From positions 1,836,501 to 1,900,500 of the forward strand of contig NZ_CP069811.1 in assembly GCF_016894385.1 (NCBI RefSeq): a stretch of DNA of 64,000 nucleotides. Reading direction: 5' to 3'. Every line of letters starts with the position of its first letter. Position 1 is the first letter of the stretch. Source of the stretch: Cupriavidus oxalaticus (GTDB lineage Bacteria > Pseudomonadota > Gammaproteobacteria > Burkholderiales > Burkholderiaceae). This document shows, one piece after another, positions 1 to 8,443 of this stretch. A model generated the notes under the pieces. That model ran no database searches. It had not been told where the DNA came from and worked only from the letters and a program-made list of their open reading frames with translations. Made by a program: the position numbers and the translations under genes.

Positions 1-763
1 GTACCTCGGCCTGGGCGGCCCGGCCGCGGCGGTCTCGTCGGCGTGCTCGTCCGGCGCCAAGGTGTTCGGCTCGGCCCGGCGCATGATCGAAGCAGGATGG
101 ATCGACGCAGCCATCGTGGGCGGCGTCGATTCGCTGTGCCACACCACGCTGTATGGCTTCAATTCGCTGGAGCTGCTGTCGACGCAGCCATGCCGCCCGT
201 ATGATGTGGCGCGCGATGGCATCTCGATTGGCGAAGGCGCGGCGTTCGGCCTGCTCGAACGCGCGCCGGATGCGCCGGATGCCGATGCCATCCTGCTGGC
301 CGGCATCGGCGAATCGAGCGACGCGCACCATATGTCGACCCCGCACCCGGACGGACTCGGTGCGCGCCTGGCCATGGAACAGGCGCTGGCCAGCGCCGGC
401 ATCCCCGCGGCACAGGTCGGCTACGTCAACCTGCATGGCACCGCCACGCGCAGCAACGACGCCGCCGAGGCGCTGGCCATGGCCGCGGTGCTGCCCGGTA
501 CGCCATGCAGCTCGACCAAGGGCGCCACCGGCCACGCGCTCGGCGCGGCCGGCGCACTGGAGGCCGTGGTCTGCGCACTGGCATTGCGCCATGGCCTGCT
601 GCCGGCCGGCATCAACACCACGCAGCCTGACCCGGCGCTGGGCGTGAACTACCAGCTCGTGAACCGCGACGCGCCGCTGCGCTATGCCATGAGCAATGCG
701 TTCGGCTTCGGTGGCTCCAATTGCAGCCTGCTGTTCGCGCGCGCGGACGCGGCGTCCCGCTGA
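1..763 (+). CDS. Beta-ketoacyl-ACP synthase, 5'-truncated by window edge
   Basis: The reading frame is open from base 2, so the gene begins before the window. The visible 253 residues are the C-terminal two thirds of a FabF/FabB-type condensing enzyme. The nucleophile Cys sits in SSACSSG near the left edge, and the two catalytic His residues are in NLHGTATRSND and GATGHALGAAG, so the C-H-H triad is complete. The end is the usual NAFGFGGSN motif. It should carry out decarboxylative Claisen condensation of acyl and malonyl units on ACP in the cytoplasm. The following two genes (chain-length-factor-like and hotdog dehydratase) point to a dedicated FAS-II-like or aryl-polyene-type locus rather than housekeeping fatty acid synthesis. 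Which ketosynthase of such a locus it is cannot be told from this fragment. Confidence 0.88.
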   Translation, partial: YLGLGGPAAAVSSACSSGAKVFGSARRMIEAGWIDAAIVGGVDSLCHTTLYGFNSLELLSTQPCRPYDVARDGISIGEGAAFGLLERAPDAPDADAILLAGIGESSDAHHMSTPHPDGLGARLAMEQALASAGIPAAQVGYVNLHGTATRSNDAAEALAMAAVLPGTPCSSTKGATGHALGAAGALEAVVCALALRHGLLPAGINTTQPDPALGVNYQLVNRDAPLRYAMSNAFGFGGSNCSLLFARADAASR

Positions 764-765
764 CC

Positions 766-1578
766 ATGCCTCAACCCGTATATATCGAAAGCATCGGCCT
801 GCTCGGCCCGGGCATGAATGGCTGGGACGCAGCCCGCGAGATGCTGGCGGGCCGCGCGCCCTACACGCACGCGCCGACCGAACTGCCGCCGCCCGCTGGC
901 CTGCCGCCCGCGGAGCGCCGGCGCAGCGGCCCGACCGTGCGCCTGGCGCTGGGCGTGGGCCAGCAGGCCGTCGCCGCAAGCCGCCGCGATGCCGCGCAGT
1001 TGCCGACGATCTTTGCCTCGTCGAGCGCCGACGGCCAGAACTTCCACGCGATCTGCGAAGCGCTGGCCGAGCCGGACCCGCTGATGTCGCCGACGCGCTT
1101 TCACAACTCCGTGCACAACGCCACCGCCGGCTACTGGGCAATTGCAGCCGGCGCGATGCGCACCTCCAACGTGCTGTGCGCAATGGACGGCAGCTTTGGC
1201 GCCGGCCTGCTCGAATGCGTGCTGCAGGTGGCGGGCGATGCCGAGCCCTGCCTGCTGATTGCCTACGACACCGGCTACCCCGAGCCGCTGCACAGCCACC
1301 GGCCCATCCCCGACCCGTTCGGCGTGGCGCTGCTGATGACGCCGCAGCCGACGCCGCAGGCGCTGGCGCAGCTCGAGGTCTCGCCGACGCAGGCCGGCGC
1401 CGATACGATGCCGGATGCCGCGCTGGAGGCGCTGCGCAAGTCGGCACCGGCCGCGCGCGCGCTGCCGCTGCTGGCCGCCATCGCACGCGGAGACACCGGC
1501 GCGGTGGTGCTCGATTACCTCGACCGGCTGCGGATCCGGGCCGACGTGGCCAGCCTCGGCACCGCCGCCAGGGCCTGA
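766..1578 (+). CDS. Beta-ketoacyl synthase-like protein (chain length factor type)
   Basis: This 270-residue protein starts at the ATG three bases after the ketosynthase stop. The start MPQPVYIESIGLLGPG is the usual beginning of a ketosynthase N-terminal fold. It is only about two thirds the length of a full ketosynthase, and I see no Cys nucleophile in a ketosynthase-like context and no HGT or GHxLGAAG motif. This fits the short 'beta-ketoacyl synthase, N-terminal domain 2' proteins that accompany the active ketosynthase in aryl polyene clusters and are thought to act as chain length factors. Tight spacing indicates translation in one operon with its neighbours. The family assignment is good; the aryl polyene role is inferred from gene order. 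Confidence 0.72.
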   Translation: MPQPVYIESIGLLGPGMNGWDAAREMLAGRAPYTHAPTELPPPAGLPPAERRRSGPTVRLALGVGQQAVAASRRDAAQLPTIFASSSADGQNFHAICEALAEPDPLMSPTRFHNSVHNATAGYWAIAAGAMRTSNVLCAMDGSFGAGLLECVLQVAGDAEPCLLIAYDTGYPEPLHSHRPIPDPFGVALLMTPQPTPQALAQLEVSPTQAGADTMPDAALEALRKSAPAARALPLLAAIARGDTGAVVLDYLDRLRIRADVASLGTAARA

Positions 1579-1582
1579 CACC

Positions 1583-2059
1583 GTGAAGCTGCCCGCAACC
1601 GCGCGCGACCGCGACTGGATCGCGGCGCGCATTCCGCACCAGGGCACGATGTGCCTGCTCGACGGCGTGCTGGACTGGGATGAAAACGTGGTGCGCTGCG
1701 TGTCCGGCACGCATGCGCAGGCGGACAACCCGCTGCGGGCGCAAGGGCGGCTGGCAGCGGTCTGCGGCGTCGAATACGCGGCCCAGGCGATGGCCGTGCA
1801 CGGCGCGCTGCTGGCCGCGCAGGAAGACAGCCCTGCGCGCCCGCGCTCCGGCTACCTGGCGTCGGTACGCAAGCTCGAACTGCTGGTGGAAAGGCTGGAC
1901 GATATCGACGCGCCGCTGCTGGTCGAAGCGCGGCGCGTCAGTGGCGAGGGCGCCAGCGTGCTGTACGCGTTCACCGTCAGCGCGGAGGGCCGGACCTTGC
2001 TGTCAGGCCGGGCAGCGGTGATCCTCGATGCCGCCCGGCATGGCTCGCACGCCGGCTGA
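1583..2059 (+). CDS. 3-hydroxyacyl-ACP dehydratase-like hotdog protein
   Basis: This 158-residue protein begins at a GTG four bases after the previous stop. The segment IPHQGTMCLLDGVLDWD matches the start of hotdog-fold proteins related to FabA/FabZ as found in aryl polyene clusters (ApeP-like). YLASVRKLELLVERLDDI and the later LLSGRAAVIL segment fit the central helix and strand. The predicted role is dehydration of 3-hydroxyacyl-ACP during chain extension. It is the last gene of the + strand group and converges with fahA, leaving only 18 bp between the two stop codons. No terminator is obvious there. Confidence 0.7.
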   Translation: MKLPATARDRDWIAARIPHQGTMCLLDGVLDWDENVVRCVSGTHAQADNPLRAQGRLAAVCGVEYAAQAMAVHGALLAAQEDSPARPRSGYLASVRKLELLVERLDDIDAPLLVEARRVSGEGASVLYAFTVSAEGRTLLSGRAAVILDAARHGSHAG

Positions 2060-2077
2060 AGCGCCAACTGACGTACC

Positions 2078-3340
2078 TTAGCGCGCCGGCAGGATCTTGC
2101 CCGAGACCGTGCCGAAGCCGACGCGGTAGCCTTCGCCCTGGCAGTAGCCGGTCATGATCACGCTGTCGCCGTCCTGCAGGAAAGCGCGCTCGCTGCCGTC
2201 GGCCAGCGTCACCGGCTCGGCACCGTTGCGGGTCAGCTCCAGCATGCTGCCGTAGGAGTCCGGCGTGGTGCCCGAGATCGTGCCCGAGCCCATCAGGTCG
2301 CCCACGCGCACATTGCAGCCCGACACCGTGTGGTGCGCCAGCTGCTGCGCCATGGTCCAGTACATCGCCTTGAAGTTGGTGCGGCAGATCGTGCTCGGCG
2401 CGGGCGCCCCTTCCGGCTGCAGCGCGACTTCCAGCGCGATGTCATAGGCGTTCCTGTCCTGCTGCTGCAGGTACGCCAGCGGCTGCGGCGACTGCTCGGG
2501 ATTGTCGCGGCGGAACGGTTCCAGCGCGTCCATCGTCACCACCCAGGGCGAGATCGAAGTGCCGAAGCCCTTGCTGTTGAACGGCCCCAGCGGCACGTAT
2601 TCCCATTGCTGGATGTCGCGCGCGCTCCAGTCGTTGAGCAGCACCATGCCGAACATATGCGCCGGCGCGTCGGCGGTGCTGACGGGCTCGCCCAGCGCCG
2701 ATTCCTTGCCGACGATAAAGCCCATCTCCAGTTCGAAATCCAGCTTGCGGCAGGCGCTGAACACCGGGCGCGCTTCGTTAGGCAGCTTGATCTGGCCGTT
2801 CGGGCGGTGCAGCGTCGTGCCGCTCACCACCACCGAGCTGGCGCGGCCGTTGTAGCCGATGGGAATTTCCAGCCAGTTCGGCAGCAGCGCGTTGTCCGGG
2901 TCGCGGAACATGCGGCCGACATTGGTGGCGTGTTCCTTCGACGAATAGAAGTCGGTGTAGCCGGGAATGTCGACCGGCAGGTGCAGCGCCGCGGCGGACA
3001 TCGGCACCAGCGCCTTGTCGCGCAGCGCTGCATTGTCGCGCAGTGCTGCGTCTTCGCCGGACAGCAGCGCGGTCAGGCGCTTGCGGGTCTCGGTCCAGGT
3101 CGGCTTGCCCAGCGCGATGAAGCGGTTCAGGGTCGTGCCGGCGAACGTGCCCTTTGCTGCCGCGGGCAGCAGGCCGGCGTCATCGAGCGCGGCCAGGTCG
3201 ACGATCTGGTCGCCGATGGCAACGCCCACGCGCGGCGACTGGCCTTTGACGGAGAACACGCCGTAGGGCAGGTTCTGCAGCGGGAAGTGGGTCTGGCCGT
3301 CGTTGGCGCTGTCGATCCAGCTGGTTTGGGGGGCGGTCAT
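2078..3340 (-). CDS. fahA: Fumarylacetoacetase
   Basis: This 420-residue protein is full length for the bacterial fumarylacetoacetate hydrolase family. It catalyses the last step of tyrosine/homogentisate breakdown, splitting fumarylacetoacetate to fumarate and acetoacetate. Recognisable segments are the N-terminal SH3-like region (LPYGVFSVKGQSPRVGVAIG), the metal and substrate region around KLDFELEMGFIVGKES, LLNDWSARDIQQWEYVPLG, and the C-terminal GSGTISGT. The ATG is preceded by a GGAG ribosome binding site. It lies 25 bp downstream of hmgA in the same orientation, the standard hmgA-fahA order. No maleylacetoacetate isomerase is in the window. Confidence 0.96.
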   Translation of the reverse strand: MTAPQTSWIDSANDGQTHFPLQNLPYGVFSVKGQSPRVGVAIGDQIVDLAALDDAGLLPAAAKGTFAGTTLNRFIALGKPTWTETRKRLTALLSGEDAALRDNAALRDKALVPMSAAALHLPVDIPGYTDFYSSKEHATNVGRMFRDPDNALLPNWLEIPIGYNGRASSVVVSGTTLHRPNGQIKLPNEARPVFSACRKLDFELEMGFIVGKESALGEPVSTADAPAHMFGMVLLNDWSARDIQQWEYVPLGPFNSKGFGTSISPWVVTMDALEPFRRDNPEQSPQPLAYLQQQDRNAYDIALEVALQPEGAPAPSTICRTNFKAMYWTMAQQLAHHTVSGCNVRVGDLMGSGTISGTTPDSYGSMLELTRNGAEPVTLADGSERAFLQDGDSVIMTGYCQGEGYRVGFGTVSGKILPAR

Positions 3341-3365
3341 TGGTTCACTCCAGGATTTATCGGGT

Positions 3366-4685
3366 TCAGCGGACGTTCGGGTTGAAATGCTTCTTCAGGC
3401 CTTGCCAGCAGGTGTAGTACTCCTGCTGCAGCGAGGCCGACTGCGCCGCGTACGGCGTCGGGCGGATCACGCCCGGCGTCTCGAACATGAACGCCATGGT
3501 GTTTTCGATGTGGTGCGGCGTCGAGGTGTCGGCGACGCTGGCCTTCTCGAAGGTCTCGGCATCGGGGCCGTGGCCGCTCATGCAGTTGTGCAGGCTGGCG
3601 CCGCCCGGCGCGAAGCCCTCGGCCTTGGCATCGTAGACGCCGCTGATCAGGCCCATGAATTCGCTGGCGATATTGCGGTGGAACCAAGGCGGGCGGAACG
3701 AGTCCTGCATCGCCAGCCAGCGCGGGCCGAAGATGACGAAGTCGATGGTATCCACGCCCGGGGTGTCCGACGGCGATTGCAGCACCAGGAAGATCGACGG
3801 GTCCGGGTGGTCGAAGCTGATCGAGCCGATGGTGTTGAAGCGGCGCAGGTCGTACTTGTACGGCGCGTAGTTGCCGTGCCAGGCCACCACGTCCAGCGGC
3901 GAATGGCCGATCGCAGCGCGCCACAGGTTGCCCTGGAACTTGGCCACCAGCTCGAAATCGCCCTCGCGGTCTTCATAGCTGGCCACCGGCGACAGGAAGT
4001 CGCGGGGATTGGCCAGGCCGTTGGAGCCGATCACGCCCAGGTCGGGCAGCTTGAACAGCGCGCCGTAGTTCTCGCAGATATAGCCGCGCGCCTCGCCGTC
4101 CGGCAGCTCGACGCGGAAACGCACGCCGCGCGGGATCACGACGATCTCCTGCGGTTCGACCTCCAGGCGGCCCAGCTCGGTCACCATCAGCAGGCGCCCT
4201 TGCTGCGGCACGATCAGCATCTCGCCGTCGGCGTTGTAGAAGAAGCGGTCATGCATCGACTGGTTGGCCAGGTACAGGTGGATGCCGCAGCCGCTCATCG
4301 CTTCCGGGCCGCCGTTGCCGGCCATGGTGACGATGCCGTCGACGAAATCGGTCGGCACCGACGGCATCGCGGGCGGGCTCCAGCGCATCTGGTTGGGCGA
4401 CGGCGGCACCTGGTCGAAGCGGCTCAGGAAGCGCGACTGCTCGACCTGCGTGAACGGCTGGTGCATCGACGCCGGGCGGATGCGGTACAGCCACGAACGG
4501 CGGTTATGCGCGCGCGGCGCGGTGAAGGCGGAGCCGGACAGCTGCTCGGCATAGAGACCGTAGGGCGCGCGCTGCGGCGAATTCTGGCCCACGGGCAGCG
4601 CACCGGGCAGCGCCTCGGTGGCGAATTCGTTGGCGAAGCCGGACATGTAGCCGTGCTCGGCGAGCTGGGTGTGCGTGAGGTTCAT
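3366..4685 (-). CDS. hmgA: Homogentisate 1,2-dioxygenase
   Basis: This 439-residue protein has the length and motifs of homogentisate 1,2-dioxygenase: an N-terminal [19 protein letters not shown], a central cupin region, and the C-terminal iron-site region with [14 protein letters not shown] and [20 protein letters not shown]. The non-haem Fe(II) enzyme opens the ring of homogentisate to 4-maleylacetoacetate. It sits between the FAD hydroxylase gene (43 bp upstream) and fahA (25 bp downstream), so all three are probably one transcript running leftward from the operator near 6530. Confidence 0.97.
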   Translation of the reverse strand: MNLTHTQLAEHGYMSGFANEFATEALPGALPVGQNSPQRAPYGLYAEQLSGSAFTAPRAHNRRSWLYRIRPASMHQPFTQVEQSRFLSRFDQVPPSPNQMRWSPPAMPSVPTDFVDGIVTMAGNGGPEAMSGCGIHLYLANQSMHDRFFYNADGEMLIVPQQGRLLMVTELGRLEVEPQEIVVIPRGVRFRVELPDGEARGYICENYGALFKLPDLGVIGSNGLANPRDFLSPVASYEDREGDFELVAKFQGNLWRAAIGHSPLDVVAWHGNYAPYKYDLRRFNTIGSISFDHPDPSIFLVLQSPSDTPGVDTIDFVIFGPRWLAMQDSFRPPWFHRNIASEFMGLISGVYDAKAEGFAPGGASLHNCMSGHGPDAETFEKASVADTSTPHHIENTMAFMFETPGVIRPTPYAAQSASLQQEYYTCWQGLKKHFNPNVR

Positions 4686-4728
4686 GGTGTCGTCAGCGTT
4701 GCGGGTGTCGGTCGGGGTTCAGGGATTT

Positions 4729-6456
4729 CTAGTGCATCCGGCCGTTGGCTGGCAGGCAGAGGGCGCGCAACAGCGCGGCCTGCACGGCTTCGGCAGCAAA
4801 GGTTCGCCAGCGGGCACAGACATGCTGGTCGGGACGGATCAGGTAGCAGGTGCCCGGGCGGCCGTCGTAGCGGCGCGCAGCCAGGCCTTCGGCGTCGATC
4901 ACATGGCGCGGGCCATCGGGCAGTGCTGCTTGCGGCGCAGCCGGCTGGCCCGGCGGCACCACGCACAGCAGGCGCACCGGCACCGCGGCCGTTGCCAGCC
5001 GGCGGCGCGCATCGGCCGGGATCGCGCTGCCGTCGCCAAAGACAAGCAGCGTGAAGTCGTTGCCCGGTTCGCCTAGTTCGGCTAGTTCGCCGAGCAGCCA
5101 GCCCGGCTGCGCGTCGCCGTGGCGCTGCAGCGGCGCGTCCACGCACGGCGCGCCGGGCACCATCGCGCCCGCGAACACATCGCGGTCCGGCGTATTGAGC
5201 GGCGAATCCCCCAGCACCGTGGGCAGCGACAGCCGGCCGCTGTTGACCAGCTGGCGCGCAAACGCATGGCGGCGCGCCAGGCGCAGCACGGCATCGCGGA
5301 AGGTGCGGCTCATGGCGCTCTTGGGCGTGATGAAATCGGTGGAACGCGTCGAGTGGCGGATGTTCTCGTCGGCGGCGGCCTCACGCTCGCTGGCATAGCT
5401 GTCGAGCAAGGCATCGCCGGCGCGTCCGGCCAGCACCAGTGCCAGCTTCCACGCCAGGTTCTCGGCATCCTGCACGCCGCTGTTGGCCCCACGCGCGCCG
5501 AACGGCGAGACGCGGTGCGCGGCATCGCCCGCGAACAGCACGCGGCCGTGGCGGAAGGCATCCATGCGCTGGCAGCAGAAGGTATAGACGCTGACCCACT
5601 CCAGCGTGAAGGCCACGTCTTCCCCCAGCATGGCGCGGATGCGCGGGATCACGCGCTCCGGCTGCTTCTCGGTTTCGGGATCGGCATCCCAGCCCAGCTG
5701 GAAATCGAGGCGCCAGACATCGTCGGGCTGCCGGTGCAGCAGTGCGGAGCGGCCCGGGTTGAACGGCGGGTCGAACCAGAACCAGCGCTCGGCCGGGAAC
5801 GGCGCGGCCATCTTCACATCGGCAATCAGGAAACGGTCGCGGAACACGCGGCCCTTGCTTTCCAGGCCAAGGCCCTGGCGCACCGCGCTGTGGGCGCCGT
5901 CGGCGGCCACCACGTAGCGCGCGTGCAGCACGTAGTCCCCGTCAGGCGTCGAGACCGTCAGCGCGACCTTGTCCTGGCCCGGCGCAACGCCGGTGACGCG
6001 ATGGCGCCAGCGAAGCTCGATGCCGGGCAATTCGGCGGCGCGTTCGGCGAGGAAGCTTTCCAGGTAGTACTGCTGCAGGTTGACGAAGGCCGGCCGGCGA
6101 TGGCCGGCCTCTGGCAGCAGGTCGAAGCGATACACCTGCTTGTCGCCGAAGAACACCTTGCCGACATGCCAGCTGACGCCCTTGGCCGCGACCCGTTCGC
6201 CGCAGCCGAGGCGGTCCAGGATATCCAGCGTGCGCTTGGCGAAGCAGATGGCGCGCGAGCCGGCGGCGAGCGTGTCGTCGTCATCCAGCACAACCACGGG
6301 AACGCCGCGTTGCGCCAGGTCGATCGCCGCAGTGAGTCCGACCGGCCCGGCGCCCACCACCGCCACCGGGCGGATCGCATGCGCAACCGCCGGCTGCGAG
6401 CGTTGCTCGGCGCCGGGCTGGTACGCGAAGGTGCGTGGCGGGTTGATGGTGTCCAA
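4729..6456 (-). CDS. FAD-dependent aromatic monooxygenase of the hmg operon
   Basis: This 575-residue protein is a class A flavoprotein hydroxylase of the MhpA/PheA family. The FAD-binding Rossmann motif is VVGAGPVGLTAA (about residues 33-44). The DG motif is in VVAADGAHSAVRQG, and the GD motif is in VLFAGDAAHRVSPFGARG. A C-terminal thioredoxin-like domain follows (about 430-575). It shares an operon with hmgA and fahA, so a likely role is ring hydroxylation of a phenolic acid, such as 3- or 4-hydroxyphenylacetate, to homogentisate. That substrate is inference from context; homologues are often annotated as 3-(3-hydroxyphenyl)propionate hydroxylase. It is the first gene behind the inverted repeat at 6530-6550. 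Confidence 0.85.
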   Translation of the reverse strand: MDTINPPRTFAYQPGAEQRSQPAVAHAIRPVAVVGAGPVGLTAAIDLAQRGVPVVVLDDDDTLAAGSRAICFAKRTLDILDRLGCGERVAAKGVSWHVGKVFFGDKQVYRFDLLPEAGHRRPAFVNLQQYYLESFLAERAAELPGIELRWRHRVTGVAPGQDKVALTVSTPDGDYVLHARYVVAADGAHSAVRQGLGLESKGRVFRDRFLIADVKMAAPFPAERWFWFDPPFNPGRSALLHRQPDDVWRLDFQLGWDADPETEKQPERVIPRIRAMLGEDVAFTLEWVSVYTFCCQRMDAFRHGRVLFAGDAAHRVSPFGARGANSGVQDAENLAWKLALVLAGRAGDALLDSYASEREAAADENIRHSTRSTDFITPKSAMSRTFRDAVLRLARRHAFARQLVNSGRLSLPTVLGDSPLNTPDRDVFAGAMVPGAPCVDAPLQRHGDAQPGWLLGELAELGEPGNDFTLLVFGDGSAIPADARRRLATAAVPVRLLCVVPPGQPAAPQAALPDGPRHVIDAEGLAARRYDGRPGTCYLIRPDQHVCARWRTFAAEAVQAALLRALCLPANGRMH

Positions 6457-6529
6457 GGCGTCTCCATGCGGCGCTGCACTGGCGCCCCGGGAACCCTTTG
6501 ATGGGCCCTGCCGGTCTGGGTGAGTTCGC

Positions 6530-6550
6530 TACGGAATTACGTATTCCGTA
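6530..6550. promoter_or_regulatory. Inverted repeat, likely operator of the hmg operon
   Basis: TACGGAAT and ATTCCGTA form a perfect 8-bp inverted repeat around the spacer TACGT. Related half-sites (TTCCGTAAT and TATCGTAAT) continue to about 6573, making an AT-rich island in GC-rich DNA. It lies 74-94 bp upstream of the FAD monooxygenase start, where a promoter for the leftward operon should be. The cognate regulator is not evident; no IclR- or MarR-type gene is adjacent. Confidence 0.6.
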
Positions 6551-6573
6551 ATTGATTTACTATATCGTAATCT

Positions 6574-6923
6574 CACAACACAGGCGTGTCAAACCCGCGT
6601 GGGCGAATGCGCAAGGCGGCGCACCCACTGGAGTTGTAGGCCGGAACTGGAAAAAGGGGAAAAGTGCGACGTCACCGCGCGTCAGGCATGGGACGCTGCG
6701 GTCTTAAGGAAGCCGGTTGGGAGCCGGGTGGAAAAAACGCAGGCAAGCCCCCGCGCGCAGGGATCGCGACGGCGTGATGGAAGCGTCGGGCGGCGCAGGC
6801 AGCGCCCGGGTCAATGACAACCGGCGCGGAGAGCGAGGCCGCGCCGCGCCGGTTGATGGTGGTCTGGAACGCCGTCCGCCTGCGTCGGCCCGTGGAGACG
6901 TGGCCGGCCAGGCGGCGGCCGGA
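6574..6923. other. Intergenic stretch without a recognisable gene
   Basis: Between the hmg operator and the 3' end of the XRE gene I see no convincing gene, RNA or repeat. The short reading frames here lack family resemblance and have no consistent ribosome binding site. Confidence 0.5.
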
Positions 6924-7313
6924 TCAGACCGGCTTGTGGCCTTCGCCGGGGCCGGGGCCGAAACCGCCGCCCTGCTGCGCCGGTGCCGCGGCGGGAGCCT
7001 GCGCACCGCCCGCGGCCGGCTGCCCGGCCATCGAGGCTGCCGTCACGCCGCCGTTGCGGCTGGCGATGAAGGCGTTGACGTCTGCTGCGAGATGCTGCGG
7101 GGCCAGCACCACTTCCAGGCCCAGCGCCTCGCAGGCAGCGAGGAATGTCGACATGCGGGGATCGGCTTGCCCCGATTCTGCCCGCAGGTAGGCTTCCCGC
7201 GAGATGCCCGCTTTGCGGGCGACGTCCTCTTGCTTGAGCTTGCGCGCGCGGCGCAGCGCCCGCAGTTGCCGGAACGGTTCGCTAGCGCCTCTTGGCACGG
7301 CTGTACTGTTCAT
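6924..7313 (-). CDS. XRE-family helix-turn-helix regulator
   Basis: This is a 129-residue protein. Residues about 12-75 form an XRE/Cro-type HTH: LRALRRARKLKQEDVARKAG is followed by ISREAYLRAESGQADP, with the typical 'Q-x-x-x-A-x-x-x-G-I-S' pattern. The C-terminal 45 residues are low in complexity (Ala, Pro, Gly, Gln) and probably disordered. It is transcribed away from tetR and is separated from the hmg operon by about 470 bp, so a regulatory link to either is unproven. The targets are unknown. Confidence 0.75.
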   Translation of the reverse strand: MNSTAVPRGASEPFRQLRALRRARKLKQEDVARKAGISREAYLRAESGQADPRMSTFLAACEALGLEVVLAPQHLAADVNAFIASRNGGVTAASMAGQPAAGGAQAPAAAPAQQGGGFGPGPGEGHKPV

Positions 7314-7650
7314 GTCGGTCTCCAGTCACCAATGAAAAAAAGTGCGCGGACGTGCATTCGAGTATAGAGCACGCAAAGCATTCCGTATGTAACCGCCGAA
7401 ACACTTTGTGCAGATTTCTTCCAAGTCCGCGATTCGCCTCTTGCCCCGGCCGGCAAACGGAAGGCAAAAGGCCGCATCCTGCACAACATCGCCGCATCGC
7501 AAGGAAACTAACGACCCTTGGCGGTTCGCGTTGACGTCACACGCCCTGCGTATGACGTTATGGCCTTCGCTGCACAAGTTCGCAAGTCGGGGCAACTACC
7601 ATGCATCCGGTTTCGTTGACAAACCGACCGGTCGTGCTATTCTTCTCTGC
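7314..7650. other. Divergent promoter region between XRE and TetR genes
   Basis: This stretch of about 337 bp has no convincing gene. It must hold the promoters of the XRE gene (leftward) and tetR (rightward). The only clear element is the palindrome at 7625-7634 just before tetR. Reading frames crossing it on both strands look like GC-driven extensions of neighbours. Confidence 0.5.
7625..7634. promoter_or_regulatory. Palindrome CGACCGGTCG, likely TetR operator
   Basis: A perfect 10-bp palindrome sits 17 bp before the tetR ATG, embedded in ACCGACCGGTCGT. This is the typical look of a TetR/AcrR-family autoregulatory site. A near copy, CGACTGGTCG, lies at 8347-8356 before the next gene. Confidence 0.6.
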
Positions 7651-8256
7651 ATGCAAAAGGGACAACTCACCCGCCACGCCATCATCCAGCAGGCGTTCGA
7701 TACCGCGGCCAAGGTCGGCTTCGAGCAGCTGTCGCTGGCCACACTCGCAGCGGACACCAGTATGTCCAAGAGCGGCCTGTATGCGCACTTCAAGTCCAAG
7801 GAGGCGCTGCAGCAGGCGGTGCTGGACCTCGCCATCGAACGCTTTGGCGACATCGTGGTGCGGCCGGCAATGCGCCAGCCACGCGGCATGCCGCGGCTGC
7901 AGGCCCTGTTCGACGGCTACCTGGAGTGGCTGGGCGGGACGGTGACGCAGGGCCGGTGCCTGTTCATGGCGCTGGGGCAGGAATACCGCGACCGGCCGGG
8001 CATGATCCGGGACCTGGTGGTGCAGTCGCTGAAGGACTGGCACAGCACCGTGGCACGCGTGGCGGGCGATGCGATCGACGAAGGCCAGTTCGGCACGGGC
8101 GTGGAACCGCGCCAGTTTGCCTTCGAACTGTCCGGCATCGGCATGGCGTTCCAGCAGTCGTTCAAGCTGCTGGGCCGCGCCGATGCCGAGGCCATGGCGC
8201 GGCGCGCGTTTGGCGCGCTGGTGGCACGCGCCGCCGAGGGCGCGACGCAGGGCTGA
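7651..8256 (+). CDS. TetR/AcrR-family transcriptional regulator
   Basis: This 201-residue regulator starts at the ATG at 7651. Upstream in-frame codons were rejected because the HTH begins normally from here. Residues about 8-55 are the TetR HTH: IIQQAFDTAAKVGFEQLSLA, then a recognition helix around SMSKSGLYAHFKSKEAL. The C-terminal part (TetR_C-type, VRPAMRQPRGMPRLQALFDGYLEW) should bind a ligand. Palindromes flank both the gene's own start and the following hydrolase gene, suggesting it represses itself and the hydrolase-DUF2917 pair. The ligand is unknown. Confidence 0.9.
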   Translation: MQKGQLTRHAIIQQAFDTAAKVGFEQLSLATLAADTSMSKSGLYAHFKSKEALQQAVLDLAIERFGDIVVRPAMRQPRGMPRLQALFDGYLEWLGGTVTQGRCLFMALGQEYRDRPGMIRDLVVQSLKDWHSTVARVAGDAIDEGQFGTGVEPRQFAFELSGIGMAFQQSFKLLGRADAEAMARRAFGALVARAAEGATQG

Positions 8257-8294
8257 CGGACAAAACCAGCAAGCGATATTGGCGCCGGCGCTAT

Positions 8295-8345
8295 CCCGCC
8301 GGCGGGCAGCAACCTTCCGGCCGCTTTTTTTGCACCAAAAAAAGC
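8295..8345 (+). terminator. GC stem plus T-run/A-run hairpin after tetR
   Basis: The palindrome CCCGCCGGCGGG (8295-8306) and a short GCCGG/CCGGC stem precede seven T residues at 8325-8331. The T-run is itself mirrored by seven A residues (8337-8343) in a GCTTTTTTT/AAAAAAAGC hairpin. This could terminate tetR transcription before the operator at 8347. Confidence 0.5.
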
Positions 8346-8346
8346 A

Positions 8347-8356
8347 CGACTGGTCG
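8347..8356. promoter_or_regulatory. Second TetR-type operator CGACTGGTCG
   Basis: This differs at one central base from the tetR-proximal palindrome CGACCGGTCG and sits 88 bp before the hydrolase start. Conservation of both half-sites suggests the TetR protein also controls the hydrolase. Confidence 0.5.
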
Positions 8357-8443
8357 GTCTTAAAAATGCGCGCGGAGCGCCGCCGGCTTGCGCCGGCTCT
8401 GATGATGCCGCGCCAATCCAGTAACCGATTGGAGGTGCAGGTC

